From Epiperipatus broadwayi (taxonomy: Eukaryota > Onychophora > Udeonychophora > Euonychophora > Peripatidae), in NCBI GenBank assembly GCA_028023455.1, contig JAQFVV010012537.1:2544001-2608000 (forward strand): DNA of 64,000 bases, in the 5' to 3' direction. Position 1 is the first letter of the stretch. The number at the start of each line of letters is the position of its first letter. Below are positions 12,840 through 24,681 of the stretch, piece after piece. The translations under genes were made by a program, and so were the position numbers. Below the pieces are notes generated by a model that had not been told where the DNA came from, searched no databases, and worked only from the letters and a program-made list of their open reading frames with translations.

Positions 12840-13530
12840 AATGTAAAAGCAATAACTTGTGGAGGGGATGAGAGAATACACCCCGTAATGGGGGGGGGAT
12901 ATATAAAGGATGGTCAGGTGAAATTGATTTAGTTAGCTGGGTTATATTCGTTCATACTCACGGGCACTCTTACCTGTTCTCTTTGAGTTAGCAATATAGT
13001 TTTCGGAGTGTACGGACGAAAAAGCAGAATTATGAGTGTAAAAAAATATTTTTTCGGAATACTGAACAAGTGGAAGAGTCATTAATAGCTGGACGTATTT
13101 TAAAAGGTGCAGATCAGGAAATATGAGACTTATGGACTAAGAAAGAAAAATACAATTGAAATTATTATTATCAGATACATTTCCTAATAAGTATTAACCG
13201 AAGGGAGAAAGAATACTGCCCAATTAAACAAAAGAAAGTGAAATTTAAGTTAATGTTTTATATCACTAAGGGAATGGAATCAAGATTTATTCATGATACA
13301 GCAATGGACATGGAGTAGAAGACCAAGTTCGGTACATTCACCTCGCTCGAAGACCTACATAGCCATCCAGTGATGTGACTTTCTATTTCTTAAAGTGTAG
13401 CTGCTATGGACAATTTGCCAACCTCCATTGAAGCTCTGTTAAGTAATCACCTGCACAGCAGATATATATCGCCCTCAAAATCCTAGCCCAGAAAAAAACA
13501 AAGCCTTCGGGAAGTATTATTTATGTTTTT
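12840..13530 (+). other. GC-shifted segment with a TATA-like box, unassigned
   Basis: This stretch is less AT-rich than its surroundings. It starts with a CCCC...GGGGGGGGG hairpin-like pair and has GATATATAAAGG at 12899-12910, which looks like a pol II TATA box. No long ORF follows. It could be a solo LTR, another element's promoter region or a dead transcription unit. I could not find matching termini. Confidence 0.3.
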
Positions 13531-16500
13531 ATATCTATTTTTATGTCTTATTACTAGTAATTCATTATTTTACTAATATTGCTATTATTAAATGAACCAA
13601 TGAATTGCGTAATTTAGTTATAAATATTTCGTTTGTAATTTTAACGTAAAGGTACACGTAATTCATTGGAGTATCTAAATAAATTATAAAAGAAAAGAAA
13701 AAGTAAATATGAAATATTTCAATACTTCAAAATAGTTAAATAGAAATAGTTAGGTGGTTTGGTCGTTGGATGTATGTGTTTCGCTTTGAAATAATAGTAA
13801 ATTTATTCCATCCACTAAGTGCAGGATTTTTTTCATAAGGAATAAAAGTGTGTAAGAAAGTGTTCCAAATAATTATTATTGTCCACCATGTGCAGGACTT
13901 GTATTATGGAACTTTTACAATTCATATATTATTAACTCGTGGCTAAATCATTTTTTTTTATTATGAAACACGTGCATACCATGGCCAATACACATTGTTT
14001 TTGAATAAGTAATTTATTCCAAGTTGTGGTGTTTAAAGTGTAAGCAGGGGAGAATTTCAGACCATTCCTTTCCCATTCACATATATGCGTGGATACCCAT
14101 GGAAATGTGTGCACGCACTGTCATATTATTTTTAATTTGTCAAAATAATAAACTTATGACACAATTTAATTTCATATTGAAAATATACCTAAAATTCACA
14201 TGTATGGGTATATATATATTGTACCCTTGGTAAATCTAACATAAGACTCTCCAGCTAACTATTGATAAATGTAATAAACTGTAGACAAGTTATGTAAATA
14301 ATTATTAAAGTTAAGTACCACTGTCACTAGCTCAAAATACACTTCTATTATATAATTTATAACAAAACCAATATTTCATAATGATTAAATAATAAAATTA
14401 ACCAAATTAATTTATAATAATAACAATAATAAATAATCAGAGTTCAAACAAAATACTCATCTCATCTACTATACTTAACAATTCAAATTACAACTAGCTC
14501 ATTAAAATATGGTTTGATTAAAATACTAATAACATTATGAAACTCTTCACATGAGACATTCAGCAAGGTATAGTGGCTTAACATTGAGGATATACCCCAA
14601 AAGATATACTTTCAATATCATAAGAATATTACTCCTACTTAATTGATATAAGAAAACTATATGATGATACTCTTATGTCTTATAACACACATAGACTAAT
14701 TCTAACTTAATAACTAATTAAATTATTATGAAAACAATAAATCAATTGCTATTCTTTTATAAAATAATAATTAAATTTAACATTAACTAAATTTCTATCT
14801 ATCATCACTATCTACAACTCTACAATTATTCAATATCTCAGGTTCCCTAATAATAATAATAGACAACTTAATACTGTGTAGTTAGATATAATGAGGGATT
14901 TTACATATATTTAACTACCCTCACAAAACAACAACAAACAAATAGAAATCTTAATGATTCCTAAAATCATGCATCTATTTCCTTAATAAAACATAAGTAA
15001 AATCACAAATTCTTATAAAATAACATATAATCTTTTATTTGTTATGTGGCATTCATAGAAAATATTATATTCTTAATATAGTTGCAATATTAAATATTTC
15101 AAATTTGGTATTGGATAATTCTCACAATCACTGATAATTATATCTTCTGTAACAATAACAATTATGATAATATATATATATATATTAATCATGCACAATA
15201 ATAATATTCCAAATAATCTTTTCAAATCATATGCAAACAAATAATGTTTCAACCCATTAATTTTTACAGATCGTGTGTGTGTGGATACAAAGATTCAAAG
15301 AAAAACACACTGGGACAAATCAAACTCTCAAGACAATATTAATTTTAAAATATTAACAAATTTTATTATAATTTAACAATATTATGTTTATAATACTATA
15401 AATTTATAAACTTAAGATATTTACAATATAAAATAACATCAAATTAATTAATTAAATTAAAATATTTACATAAGAGAAAAATAAAATAAATTAAACAAAC
15501 ATAAAATAACCTTCATTCCGGCTATTTACTTTGTGAAAATAAAATTATACGGTATATTACAGTAGTAATCTATTATTATTATTATCATTAATACAACAAC
15601 ATTCTATTGTCACTATAATAATAAAACAATGACAATAAATAAATATGTTTTACTAAAACTAATACTATACTTCATGTAATTAAAAAAATAACTAATGTTT
15701 ATTACCATAAATTTAAATTAGGATAAACACTTATTTAAAACTTAGCATATAGTATAGTATTACAAAATAATATTAGGCAGCTCTTTTACATTCCAGTAAG
15801 GCATTTCTCTTCACCTTTCTGATATGTTGTAGCATTTTAATGCAAAATTTAAATAAAGAAAAATATAGTTATTGCATCACTGTATAAAATTAATTATTTT
15901 TAAAAACATTTAAAAATATAATTGTACTAAAGTTTTGAATGAAACTGCTCTCTCCTCCTGGCGCTATTAAAATAAATCATAAATCACAAAGTTGAATCTT
16001 GAAAAATCTAAGCAAAATATTGTTCATCCATCCTGAAGAAATATACTATTGAGTCTCTTTTCTCAAGTATTTATCAGGAGAATTAATATTCTGATGTAAA
16101 ACATTCAAGAATACACTTTCATATTAAACAATATATCTTTCATGTATGTATATTTTATCCAACTAGTCTAGACTTTCTATAGCAAAAACATCATTATATT
16201 AATACTTTTCACTAATAAGCATTTATTAGAGATGAATACTTCTTAAAAATAAATCTTTTTTCTAAGTGCACACATCTTAATCAATCATTTTTTATATAAA
16301 ATTATATAGATTTTCCATCCAGATAATGTTATCTAGCATAATAATTATACTTTCAAAATCACATTACAACCCATCTACTTTTAATAAAAGATCATTTTGA
16401 AATGTTTAGTTCATCTGTTTGTTATAAGAAAATCTTTTTCTAAAATATAAAGTTTAAGAGGCATTTTCTCATTCTTACTATACATCACTTGCAAATATAT

Positions 16501-18369
16501 AATCCATTCCAATAGCTCTTTTGAGATAAACTTGTAATAAACTTTTTTATCTGCATTCATAAATAATAAAAATATGTTTGAATTTCATAGTATACTTTCA
16601 TACAGGTTTAAATTCAATTGTATAACATTAATGTTTCCTTTCTTTTCCTTTCTTCTCCTTTTTTTAAAATTCATAAAACTATTTGAATAATTTTTATCAA
16701 ATATCCTTCTCATACTTATAAGGTTAAACTTGCATAACAGTTTATAGTTATTAGAGTTAAATAACGCCATTAGAAATAAATGTTTTCTCATTCCAAATAT
16801 AATAAATATATTAAATTTAAAGTTCTTACACATTTCCAAATCTCCTCTTGTCCTATGGTTAAACTTTTCATGGCATTTGATACACATTCTACTGACACTA
16901 TGGTGATCACTATTAGCTTCCATAAAACTATCATAGTTTTTCATTAACTTTTAAATGAAATTATTGCTGATAGGAAATTACTTGGTTTATTCAGACATTA
17001 TTTTAAAATAGTTACTTAAAATTACACTTTTAAACTTTTAGATAGAGAACAATAATATTATGAAAAATTACAACTTTAAATAAAAATACAATTAGACAAC
17101 AACAAAAAATATTAATTAATTTCTTAATTCTCACTCTCACTAATACTGTCTAGACTTATCGAGCAGCTGTTTTTATACTGATTTATCTAGTAATCTTATT
17201 GGTTAATCCTACTTCTTAACAATACTAATTTACATATAAATTATATTTTATCTCCAAAATAATTTTCTAAATAATATGACTCATCATTTTAAATATTATA
17301 TTGAAATTATTTAACACTTCTAAAATATTAAATACCCTTATTAAACAATTTCAAGCATTTTTTAATAACTTGAAATATTAATCTTTAAAGCAAAAAATAT
17401 TCACACAATACAATAACTTTAATTATTACTTTTAAATAAAATATTAATTGCAACATTTAAATGTTTCTAATTTTATTAACAAAAATAGAAAGCAATATTT
17501 CTGTCTACAAACATGAAAGCTCACATACTAATACAAATATCTTTAGGACATGTGACACTTTTAGAACATTCTAGAATAATATTTAATTATTATTTTAATA
17601 ATAACTGAAACAAATAATTATTTAAAATACATTGAATATTTTATATATTTAATACTAAAATTAAATTATTGTTTTATTATTATTATATCAGTTGAATATA
17701 ATAAACATAAATTAATTTTATCTTTTAAATGATATGTATTATATTGTTTTTATTATTTAAATTACACTAAAATAACTCTAAAATATTTAAAATCTCTTTA
17801 TAAACTTTTTATTTATTGAGTTTAAATCTATACTACTTATAAAATGGTATAAACTAACATAATTTTTTTAAAAAAAAAAACTGGCTATATTTTAAACTCT
17901 ACTTAAAATGACTGTAACAAGCACGTGGAAACAATATATAAAAAAGTATGAATTAAATTAACTGGTTCAGGTTATTAAGCGAGTGTCCCATGCATCTTAT
18001 TTGATTGGTCAAAATTTTTTTTTTTTTACAGACATAAAAACTATAAGCATGACATCAACAGAAATATGGGCATTTGATAGATTGCTGACATAGCTTTCTA
18101 AAGATATCTTTAACAAAAAAATTGATGAAATTTGGATTTTTTATTATTTTTTAAACCAGTGCATTTAATTTTTATTAATTTTATCAATTTTGTAATTTTC
18201 ACAAAGCAATAAAGACAGAAAACTTTTATTGGCCTAAAAATACACTTTTATTGGAATAAAAATATGCTGATACACAAACAAGGCCTTCCATGGAGTCTAA
18301 ATGTAAGCAGAATATTGGGCTCATAAGTATACAATTTTAATTTTTTAATTTTTGAATAATATTTTAATT
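13531..18369. other. Long AT-rich region, no supported gene
   Basis: Almost 5 kb with no recognisable protein, tRNA or shared repeat. A 119-codon open frame at 16585-16944 (minus) is the longest in the stretch. It resembles no family I know and is compositionally ordinary for this DNA. A short TA run sits near 15170-15185. Confidence 0.45.
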
Positions 18370-18416
18370 TTTTTTTAATTATTAAATTGGATAACTAATT
18401 TTGTACTCTGCCTGAT
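18370..18416 (-). pseudogene. RTE copy R3, endonuclease fragment beyond the Gypsy insertion
   Basis: On the minus strand this reads ATCAGGCAGAGTACAAAATT, matching copy R1 at ATCAGACAGAATGTCAAAAT (2400-2419), the ISDRMSKL codons. It continues exactly where the R3 reading stops at 21812. Positions 18412-18416 are the target-site duplication. Similarity fades below about 18370. Confidence 0.75.
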
Positions 18417-19139
18417 AGCTAAATGTATGTATATGTACATATACACAAAATATGTATTACTAGTTAATAATTATAAATGTAAAACTAAACAGATTGCTAA
18501 TTGTTTATTATAAGTAATAAATGATATATTAACACTAAACTAAAAGTATGTGTGTGGATGCCAGGGGCATTCACAATATTTGATAAAGCATTAGACTAAT
18601 TAAATAGTTTAATTAATGAGAAACTATAAAGTAATTTATCAAGAAGAATTAAGATACTGTAAACAAAGCCATTGCTTAAAATAGACAATTTTAAAGTCAT
18701 GGCATTATCTAATCAGGGATTAAATGGCCAATCAAGGGCAGCATGAGTAATAATAGATTTACAATTGAACTGAGATGAGACACTTGCTAAGTGAAGCTCT
18801 TAAATGGAAGATGTGCCATTTCCTCAGGTGCTACAATCAGCTTCTTCCTTCCCATAGCCTTGTGGAGAGGTTTATCTCCAGACATTCCATAGGGACTATG
18901 TAACAATTGTATTGATCTCATTATTAATTTTGTATGCATTCGGACCCTCATTTATATATAATATAGCATGTGTATAATAGTCATATTTTTGTATATATTA
19001 ACAAGAATGATTAACTCATATATAACTCTGTAAATAAATTCTCATTATTTAAACTGCTGAGCTGCCTCATTAATTATTATATATTTATGTTATTGATATT
19101 TGCAATCCAGCAAGCAATAGAGTGCAACTGGACACAGCA
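18417..19139 (+). repeat. Gypsy 5' LTR
   Basis: It aligns along its length with 21045-21806. It begins AGCTAAATG where the 3' LTR has TGCTAAGTG, so the terminal TG is mutated to AG, and it ends ...GGACACAGCA. An AATAAA signal is at about 19032. It is shorter than the 3' LTR because a ~50-bp block near 21350-21440 of the 3' LTR is absent or altered. Confidence 0.88.
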
Positions 19140-19158
19140 ATTGGCACAGTCTTGATTA
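19140..19158 (+). promoter_or_regulatory. Probable primer-binding site
   Basis: ATTGGCACAGTCTTG directly follows the 5' LTR, as a tRNA primer site should. It resembles the TGGCGCAGTC type seen in some invertebrate Gypsy elements. The donor tRNA was not determined. Confidence 0.55.
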
Positions 19159-19321
19159 TGAACCTCAGTGGTCTTAATCTCAGCAAATCATGGAATTGTT
19201 AGTAATAACAATCAACACATTGACAGCTGAATACATTGGCATTTAATTAATTGATTTCGTGAGGAGATAAACTACTAAATTATATTTTTATTTTTTTTGT
19301 TAAATTGACTAAGTTATCATA

Positions 19322-19720
19322 ATGCATCTGGCAATATCTGAATTTGACATCAGAGAGGCAAGTGAGTGGCCCCTGTACATCCAACAAATAGAAAAACTTT
19401 TAATTATTAGCAGAGTAAAGGATGATAAATGTAAAACAGTGACCTTACTGTGTTTCACTGGAAAAGGAGTAATCCAAATTTCAAATAGGCTTTGTGAACC
19501 TGAAACTCTGGAAGAATTAACATTTGAACAGATCAAAGACTGTTTGACTATTTTAATCCTTGTGAGTCTTAGTCACATTGACAGACTCCACTTCAGAAAT
19601 CGCCGCCAAGGCAAGAACGAGCGGTCACAAGATTATGATACTGTCCTGCATGAACTCACAAAAATGTCTATGATTCATACCTGGAAGAAGATCTCCTTGA
19701 ATAATTTTTATGTGGAATGA
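19322..19720 (+). pseudogene. Gypsy gag, N-terminal part
   Basis: 132 codons from ATG at 19322. It resembles the Gypsy gag capsid region: a FDIREASEWPLYIQQIEKLL helix (the W-x-x-Y/W-x-x-x-L pattern), a stretch corresponding to ALLSCxG, and a late SQDYDTVLHELTKMS segment like the conserved SVxxYxAELRxL. The stop overlaps the next ORF's ATG (ATGA at 19717-19720). The next ORF continues the same protein (SIRQKLLADMDI), so the break is probably a one-base frameshift rather than two genes. Confidence 0.75.
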
Positions 19721-20616
19721 GCAGTGACAGTATTAGACAGAAGTTATTGGCAGATATGGATATCAATTATAAAGTAGCTATCAAATATGACATAGCTCAC
19801 GAACTTGTGTTACAGCAAGCAAAAGAACTTGTGACCATAAAAATAGTAAAGACCGATTCTTACGAAATCCACAAAGTTGACAAAACAGATAGAAGGGTGC
19901 TTGACCAAAGTGGAACAACTGACATTAAGAAAAGTCGAATTAAGTGCTTTTGCTGTGGAAAATTAGGTCACACAGCACGTGAATATTTTTATAAGGACCA
20001 ACACTGTAAACACTGTAATAAAGTTGGCCATTTTGAAAAAATGTGCCAAAATAAGAAATTTGACAATGATACAAATAATAACAGCCAAGAGCATTTTACT
20101 AGAAAACCCAAGCAAGAGGAATTTGCGATGATTAATAATGTGTCTTTGGACCAATCACCGAAATTTGAAATGACTGTCAAAATTTTTGGAAAAACCTTAT
20201 CGATGGAAATTGACAGCAGTAGTGGGGTGTCTTTACTATCATTTAAAGATTGGAAAACCATCATGGCAGATATGACACAGCCACCTAGACTTATGCATAC
20301 CAAATTTAAAGCTTGGGACATCAATGGCAAGGCTATAAAGATTAAAGGAGCAATTCAGGCTCCAATTACTTCTTACAACGGCAAAAAATTAAAATTGCCA
20401 TTTCACACCCTGATAAATCCCTTCATTGGCCATGATTGGTTCAATCACTTGGGAATTAAATTATCAATGAGCAAAATTAATGACATCATAATGTTTATTG
20501 AAAAACATAAAAACTGTCAATCGCATGCAAAAACACATCCAGCCATAGAGAAATCAACCCCACAGAAATATCTAGGTCCTAGACTGCAAACAAAGCTTGA
20601 CAAAGTATACGAATGA
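19717..20616 (+). pseudogene. Gypsy gag C-terminus, zinc knuckles and protease
   Basis: 299 codons. Residues near 77-110 hold two CCHC knuckles. The first, CFCCGKLGHTAREY, has its last Cys replaced by Tyr; the second, CKHCNKVGHFEKMC, is complete. The knuckles bind RNA in gag. Near residue 165 the retroviral-type aspartic protease reads MEIDSSSGVSLLS, where the catalytic D-T/S-G has become D-S-S, so it is probably inactive. A later GHDWFNHLGIKL matches the G-R/K-DW-L end of the protease. The frame stops just before the expected RT, at the deletion. Confidence 0.85.
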
Positions 20617-20644
20617 AGGACACTGAAGTACCTTCAGGCATAAA

Positions 20645-20952
20645 CTATAAATTCTCACCACAAGATCACATATGGATCAGAAATAATCAGGACTGATTCT
20701 GGATAAAAGCAGAAATTGTGTGATATTTAAGTAAGCAAATGGTTGCTGTGCAAATGGAAGATGGAAAAGAGTTACACAAACATATCAACCAGTTGAGGAA
20801 AGAAGAATATAGTCAACAAATGCCACAGTTGTTTCAGAAAAAATACAACAGCAAGTGGAACTTTGGGAAAAACCATAACAGCAGTGCAGTCCCAAATGAA
20901 ATTACTATAAACCTTGAAAGAAAAATTCTCCCTGCCATACTTATGTTTTAAG
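20645..20952 (+). pseudogene. Gypsy integrase C-terminal tail
   Basis: After the deletion the frame reads FSPQDHIWIRNN, FWIKAEIV, then QMEDGKELHKHINQLR (20751-20800). This is the SH3-like C-terminal module of Gypsy integrase (V-x-V-R ... D-G-x-x-x-R/K-H-x-x-Q-L-R). Two in-frame TGA codons lie before the open part that starts at 20739. Its placement right after the protease shows that RT, RNase H and the integrase core were lost in one internal deletion near 20617-20645. Confidence 0.75.
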
Positions 20953-21021
20953 TTCAGAGAATAGAAAAAAAGTAAAACACGTATGTTTTAAGTTCAGAGA
21001 ATAGAAAAAAAGTAAAACACG
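20942..21021 (+). repeat. 40-bp tandem duplication before the 3' LTR
   Basis: A 40-bp unit starting TATGTTTTAAGTTCAGAGAA occurs twice, head to tail and identical, at 20942-20981 and 20982-21021. It looks like a recent slippage or repair duplication. Confidence 0.95.
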
Positions 21022-21030
21022 TATCTCTGA

Positions 21031-21044
21031 ACTTGGGGGAGGTA
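21031..21044 (+). promoter_or_regulatory. Polypurine tract
   Basis: The G-rich purine run GGGGGAGG lies immediately upstream of the 3' LTR start at 21045, the expected site of plus-strand priming. Confidence 0.75.
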
Positions 21045-21806
21045 TGCTAAGTGTGTGTATATATGTAAATACACACAGAATATGTATTACTAGTTAATAA
21101 TTATAAATGTAAAACTAAAAGGATTGCTAATTGTGCATTATAAGTAATAAATGATATATTAATGATAAACTAAAAGTATGTGCATGAATGCCAGGGGCAT
21201 TCACAATATTTGATAAAGCATTAGACTAATTAAATAGTTTAATTAATGAGAAACTATAAAGTAATTTATCAAGAAGGATTAAGATAATGCAAACAAAGCC
21301 ATTGCTTAAAATAGACAATTCTAAAGTCATGGCATCATCTAATCAGGAATCAAATAGTAACTAAAGAGAAAACCACCATGTGGACAGTGGATGACCAATC
21401 AAGGGAGGCTATCAATCAAGGGAGGCTATTCTAAAATCAAGGCATGAGTAATAATAGATCTAGAATTGAACTGAGATAAGACACTTGCTAAGTGAAGCTC
21501 TTGAAAGGCAGATGTGCCATTTTCTAGGGTGCTCCGGTCACCTCCTTCCTTCACTTAGCCTTGCAGAGAGCAGTCATATTGATCTCCGTATTATTTTTGT
21601 ACACCTTCTGGCCCTCATTTAAATATAATATAGACTGTGTATAATAGTCATATTTTTGTATATATTAACAAGAGTGATTAACTCATATATAACTCTGTAA
21701 ATAAATTCTCATTATTGAAATTGCCGAGCTGCCTCATTAATTATTATATATTTGTGTTATTGATATTTGCAATCCAGCGAGCAATAGAGTGCCGCTGGAC
21801 ACAGCA
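21045..21806 (+). repeat. Gypsy 3' LTR
   Basis: It starts TGCTAAGTG and ends ...GGACACAGCA, with clean TG...CA termini. It includes a local duplication AATCAAGGGAGGCTAT (about 21398-21430) not seen in the 5' LTR. CTGAT follows at 21807, matching the 5' flank. Confidence 0.9.
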
Positions 21807-21811
21807 CTGAT

Positions 21812-22500
21812 ATACTTTCAGTTTCCACAATGACGTGCTTTCACTTTTTATTTATAATGATTCTATTTCATTTGTGCTTTTAATATTTATTCCTTTGTAG
21901 TGAAGTATATTTGTATTTTTCAGTTCTGTTATCTCTTTGCTTTTTCTTCTAACTTTGCAAAATCCACCAATGTCCCATTTAATATTAGACATTTTCCCCA
22001 ATTCATGCAATCTTTTTAATTTAAAAGTGACCTACAAAATACCATTATCAAAGACTGTTTAGATTTGAAATCAGGACATTTTTAGTATCTTCTGCCTTCA
22101 ATCAACAGTTGTTGCCTTGGATGATAACACTATAGTTTCTGGAATGAGGGTTATAATTTAGTTTTATCTGTTATGATTGTAAATATTTTTTTAAAAAAGA
22201 TCATTCATAGATTCAGTTAAAAACTATCAGACAACTGAAAAGAAGTATGTTGTTTTTTTGATCTTAAAGAAATAAACCTCACTATGCTGGCTGATGCATG
22301 ATGGTGGTGAAAAGCCGATCTATATAGGTTTACATATTATGTGAATAATCATATATAAATAACAGCTACAATGATAAGAACATATATAGCGAACATTAAG
22401 AATTTGCTCTGCTCGATTCCTTTAAGACTCTTAATATGGAATCAAAACCATAAAAAAAAAGTGATAAAATGATTTCTTTTTAGTTAACAGCAAACTCCTT
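21812..22500 (-). pseudogene. RTE copy R3, 5' UTR and start of endonuclease
   Basis: On the minus strand, 22490-22030 aligns by eye with the 5' region of R1. Then the frame reads RLHELGKMSNIKWDI, CKVRRKSKEITELKN and ILHYKG, matching R1's EMDKLTN...GHVLYYKG. The reading stops at 21812, where Gypsy is inserted, and resumes at 18416. Its 5' end lies within about 30 bp of the 3' end of copy R2, so R2 and R3 are head to tail. Confidence 0.8.
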
Positions 22501-22533
22501 TCTGCAGCCATTTAAACAAACATATCATCATCA

Positions 22534-23727
22534 TCAACCATTATCAATCCACTGCAGGATGAAGGTCTCTCCAAGTTTAATCCATCTTCTCCGATCTTTA
22601 GCTTCTCTTTTCCACAACACCCCTGCACATTTTCTTATTTCATCCATCCATCTCACATGTGGTCTCTTTCTGGGTCTTTTACAATCTCTTGGAATCCAGT
22701 TTAAAATTTCAATTGTCCATCTATTATCATTTTTTCTAGCAATATGTCCAGCCCAACTCCATTTCAATCTTTTAATTTTTTCAATAAGGTCAGTAACACC
22801 TGTTTGTTGTCTTACCCATACATTGTGTTTTCGATCTCTTCTTGTTACTCCCAACATACATCTCTCCATACTCCTTTGAGTGGTCTGAAGTCTCTGTATA
22901 GATCTTCTATTAAGTGTCCAAGTCTCAGATCCATAAGTAAGAACTGGTAAAACACATTTGTTAAAAACTATTCTTTTCAAACACATAGGCATATTTCCTT
23001 TTAGTATTAAGTTATTTCTACCAAAAGCACTCCAACCAAGTTTAATTCTATGATTAATTTCCTCCATTATGTTTCCATCTGTATTAATAATCTGACCTAG
23101 ATATTTGTAACTGTTAACTTCTTCTAATTCTTCATAATCAATCTTTATTTTCATATTTTGAGCAAATCGATTAAACATTACTTTAGTCTTTTTAACATTT
23201 ATCTTTAGTCCTACTTTTCTACTTTCATCGGCTAACTCCTGCAACATTTCCTGCAGCTCTGAAGCATTATTTGCAAAAACAACTACATCATCTGCAAAAT
23301 CTAAATGACTTAAATACTTTCCATTTACTTTCATTCCTTTAGTTTCCCATTTTAATCTACAAAATACTTCTTGCAGCACTGCTGTAAAAAGTTTTGGAGA
23401 TATGGAGTCACCTTGCCTTACACTTTTCTCAATATTGATTTTTCCAGTATCATTATGTAATCTAATTGTTGCTGTTGCATTTTTATAAATATTCTTTAAA
23501 ATATGACAATATCCTGGATCTATACCTTGATGATCCAATGCTTTAATCACTGAAGAAATGTGTATAGAATCAAATGCCTTTTTATAATCTACAAATCCAA
23601 AACATAATGACAACTCATATTCATTTGTCCTTTCTATGACTTCTCTCAATACCTGGATATGATCTATTGTACTAAAACCACTTTTAAATCCAGCTTGTTC
23701 TCTTGGTTGGTGGAAATCCAAAGTTCT
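22534..23727 (-). pseudogene. RTE reverse transcriptase, catalytic and C-terminal part
   Basis: 395 residues open in one frame on the minus strand. It reads REQAGFKSGFSTIDHI, then FVDYKKAFDSI (motif A, catalytic Asp present), RQGDSISPKLFT (motif B), FADDVVVFANN (motif C, catalytic FADD intact), GLKINVKKTKVM and YLGQIINTDG (the YLG block). The C-terminus has CVLPVLTYGSETWTL, LGVTRRDRK, RKRPHVRWMDEI and WIDNG, then stop. This is the typical RTE endonuclease-RT protein, which copies element RNA at nicked target DNA. It is cut off from its N-terminal part only by the TAG at 23728-23730, where relatives have a sense codon. Confidence 0.92.
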
Positions 23728-24483
23728 CTATAGACGAGTTGTAATTATCTTGGTAAAAATTTTATATAAAACTGATAAAAGGCTGATAGGTCTGTAATTT
23801 CTAATATCTTCTTTATCACCTTTTTTAAATATTAATATTATTACTGCATTCTTCCAATCTTCCGGTACATCTTTATCATTTAGACATTTGGTATATAACT
23901 TTGCTAAAATTGTTTCTATTTCTTCACCTCCTTCTTTTAATATATCAATTATAATTCCATCATTTCCTGGAGCCTTTCCTTTCTTCATACATTTAATTGC
24001 ATGTCTCACTTCTTCATTTAAAATTCTGGGCAATTCGGAAGATGTAATAGATATAGGAGATACTTGTTCTTTATTACTATATAATTCTTGATAAAAATCT
24101 TCTACCAATTTCATGATGTCATCTCTCTTTTTAGTAATAATTCCATCTTTTTTTCTTATTGCAGATATAAATTTCCTACCAATACCAAAATGTTGTTTAA
24201 CATTCTTGAGATTTTTATTTTCTTCTACAGCTTTCCTTGCTATTTCACAGTTATACTTTCTTATGTCATTTTCAACTCTTTTCCGTACGATTTTACAAAA
24301 TTTGAGATATTCAATTCTTTTTAATACATCATTTTTGTATATCTTCATATTTCTTCTTTTCTTCATAAATTCTCTAGTCTCAGTAGAAATTTTATTAGTC
24401 AATTGCTGCTTTTTTCTACCAGCTATCTTTGTTGCAGTTTTTAAAAGTGTATCAGTTATTTTCATATTAATTTCATTCAAACT
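23728..24483 (-). pseudogene. RTE linker and N-terminal reverse transcriptase
   Basis: About 250 residues. First comes a basic linker ([25 protein letters not shown]), then the RT N-terminal blocks: [20 protein letters not shown] (motif 1/2 region), [35 protein letters not shown] (the conserved NYRPISLL) and [12 protein letters not shown], ending at TAG. Compared with R1 (TCAGATTTAAATGA), this copy has lost one base at about 24483 (TCAGTTTGAATGA), which throws it out of frame with the endonuclease. No start codon belongs here; it was the middle of one long ORF. Confidence 0.88.
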
Positions 24484-24681
24484 GAATCATGTTCAAAATC
24501 TCCTAACACTTGAAACCTATTTGTAAGTTCTAATTTAAATTCATTAGAATGTTTCTGAAGATTAGGAATATCAACTGTAAATATTGTTTTTCTCAATAAT
24601 TTTTCTCTCTCTAGTTTTACATTAACACGTAACTTACACCTTACTAATCGATGATCACTTCCTGTGTTAAATTTATATATA
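24484..24681 (-). pseudogene. RTE endonuclease C-terminal fragment
   Basis: The minus-strand frame reads FNTGSDHRLVRCKLRVNV, then KLEREKLLRKTIFTVDI and [19 protein letters not shown] holds the conserved Ser-Asp-His of AP-type endonucleases. Everything upstream of about 24681 is replaced by unrelated AT-rich DNA, so the copy is 5'-truncated. Confidence 0.85.

Larger units (their letters stand above)
18417..21806 (+). mobile_element. Ty3/Gypsy-type LTR retrotransposon, internally deleted
   Basis: Two ~0.72-0.76-kb LTRs bracket a ~1.9-kb interior. The element is flanked by the 5-bp direct repeat CTGAT (18412-18416 and 21807-21811), as expected for Gypsy integrase. The interior holds gag, zinc knuckles, a protease and then only the C-terminal tail of integrase. 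RT, RNase H and the integrase core are missing, so it cannot move alone. It sits inside the endonuclease of RTE copy R3 in opposite orientation. LTR divergence (several indels and many substitutions) implies an old insertion. Confidence 0.9.
22524..24681 (-). mobile_element. RTE retrotransposon copy R2, 5'-truncated
   Basis: This is the best preserved non-LTR element here. It contains the last part of the AP endonuclease, the linker and a nearly complete RT with its C-terminal tail. It ends in a (GATGAT)n tail at 22524-22535, typical of RTE elements, which lack a long poly(A). The 5' truncation is at about 24681. One frameshift and one nonsense codon disable it. It serves as the reference for copies R1, R3, R4 and R5. 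Confidence 0.9.

Noticed and set aside
13932-14233. Overlapping 60-69-residue ORFs on both strands
   Set aside because: They are antisense shadows of each other over slightly GC-richer DNA, with no similarity to known proteins.
16585-16944. 119-codon open frame on the minus strand
   Set aside because: Its residues are mostly Asn, Lys, Phe and Ile, as expected from AT-rich DNA, and no domain is recognisable. The length is only marginally surprising for 64 kb of such sequence.
22559-24526. Plus-strand ORFs across the RTE copy
   Set aside because: They are reverse-strand shadows of the RTE reverse transcriptase frame.
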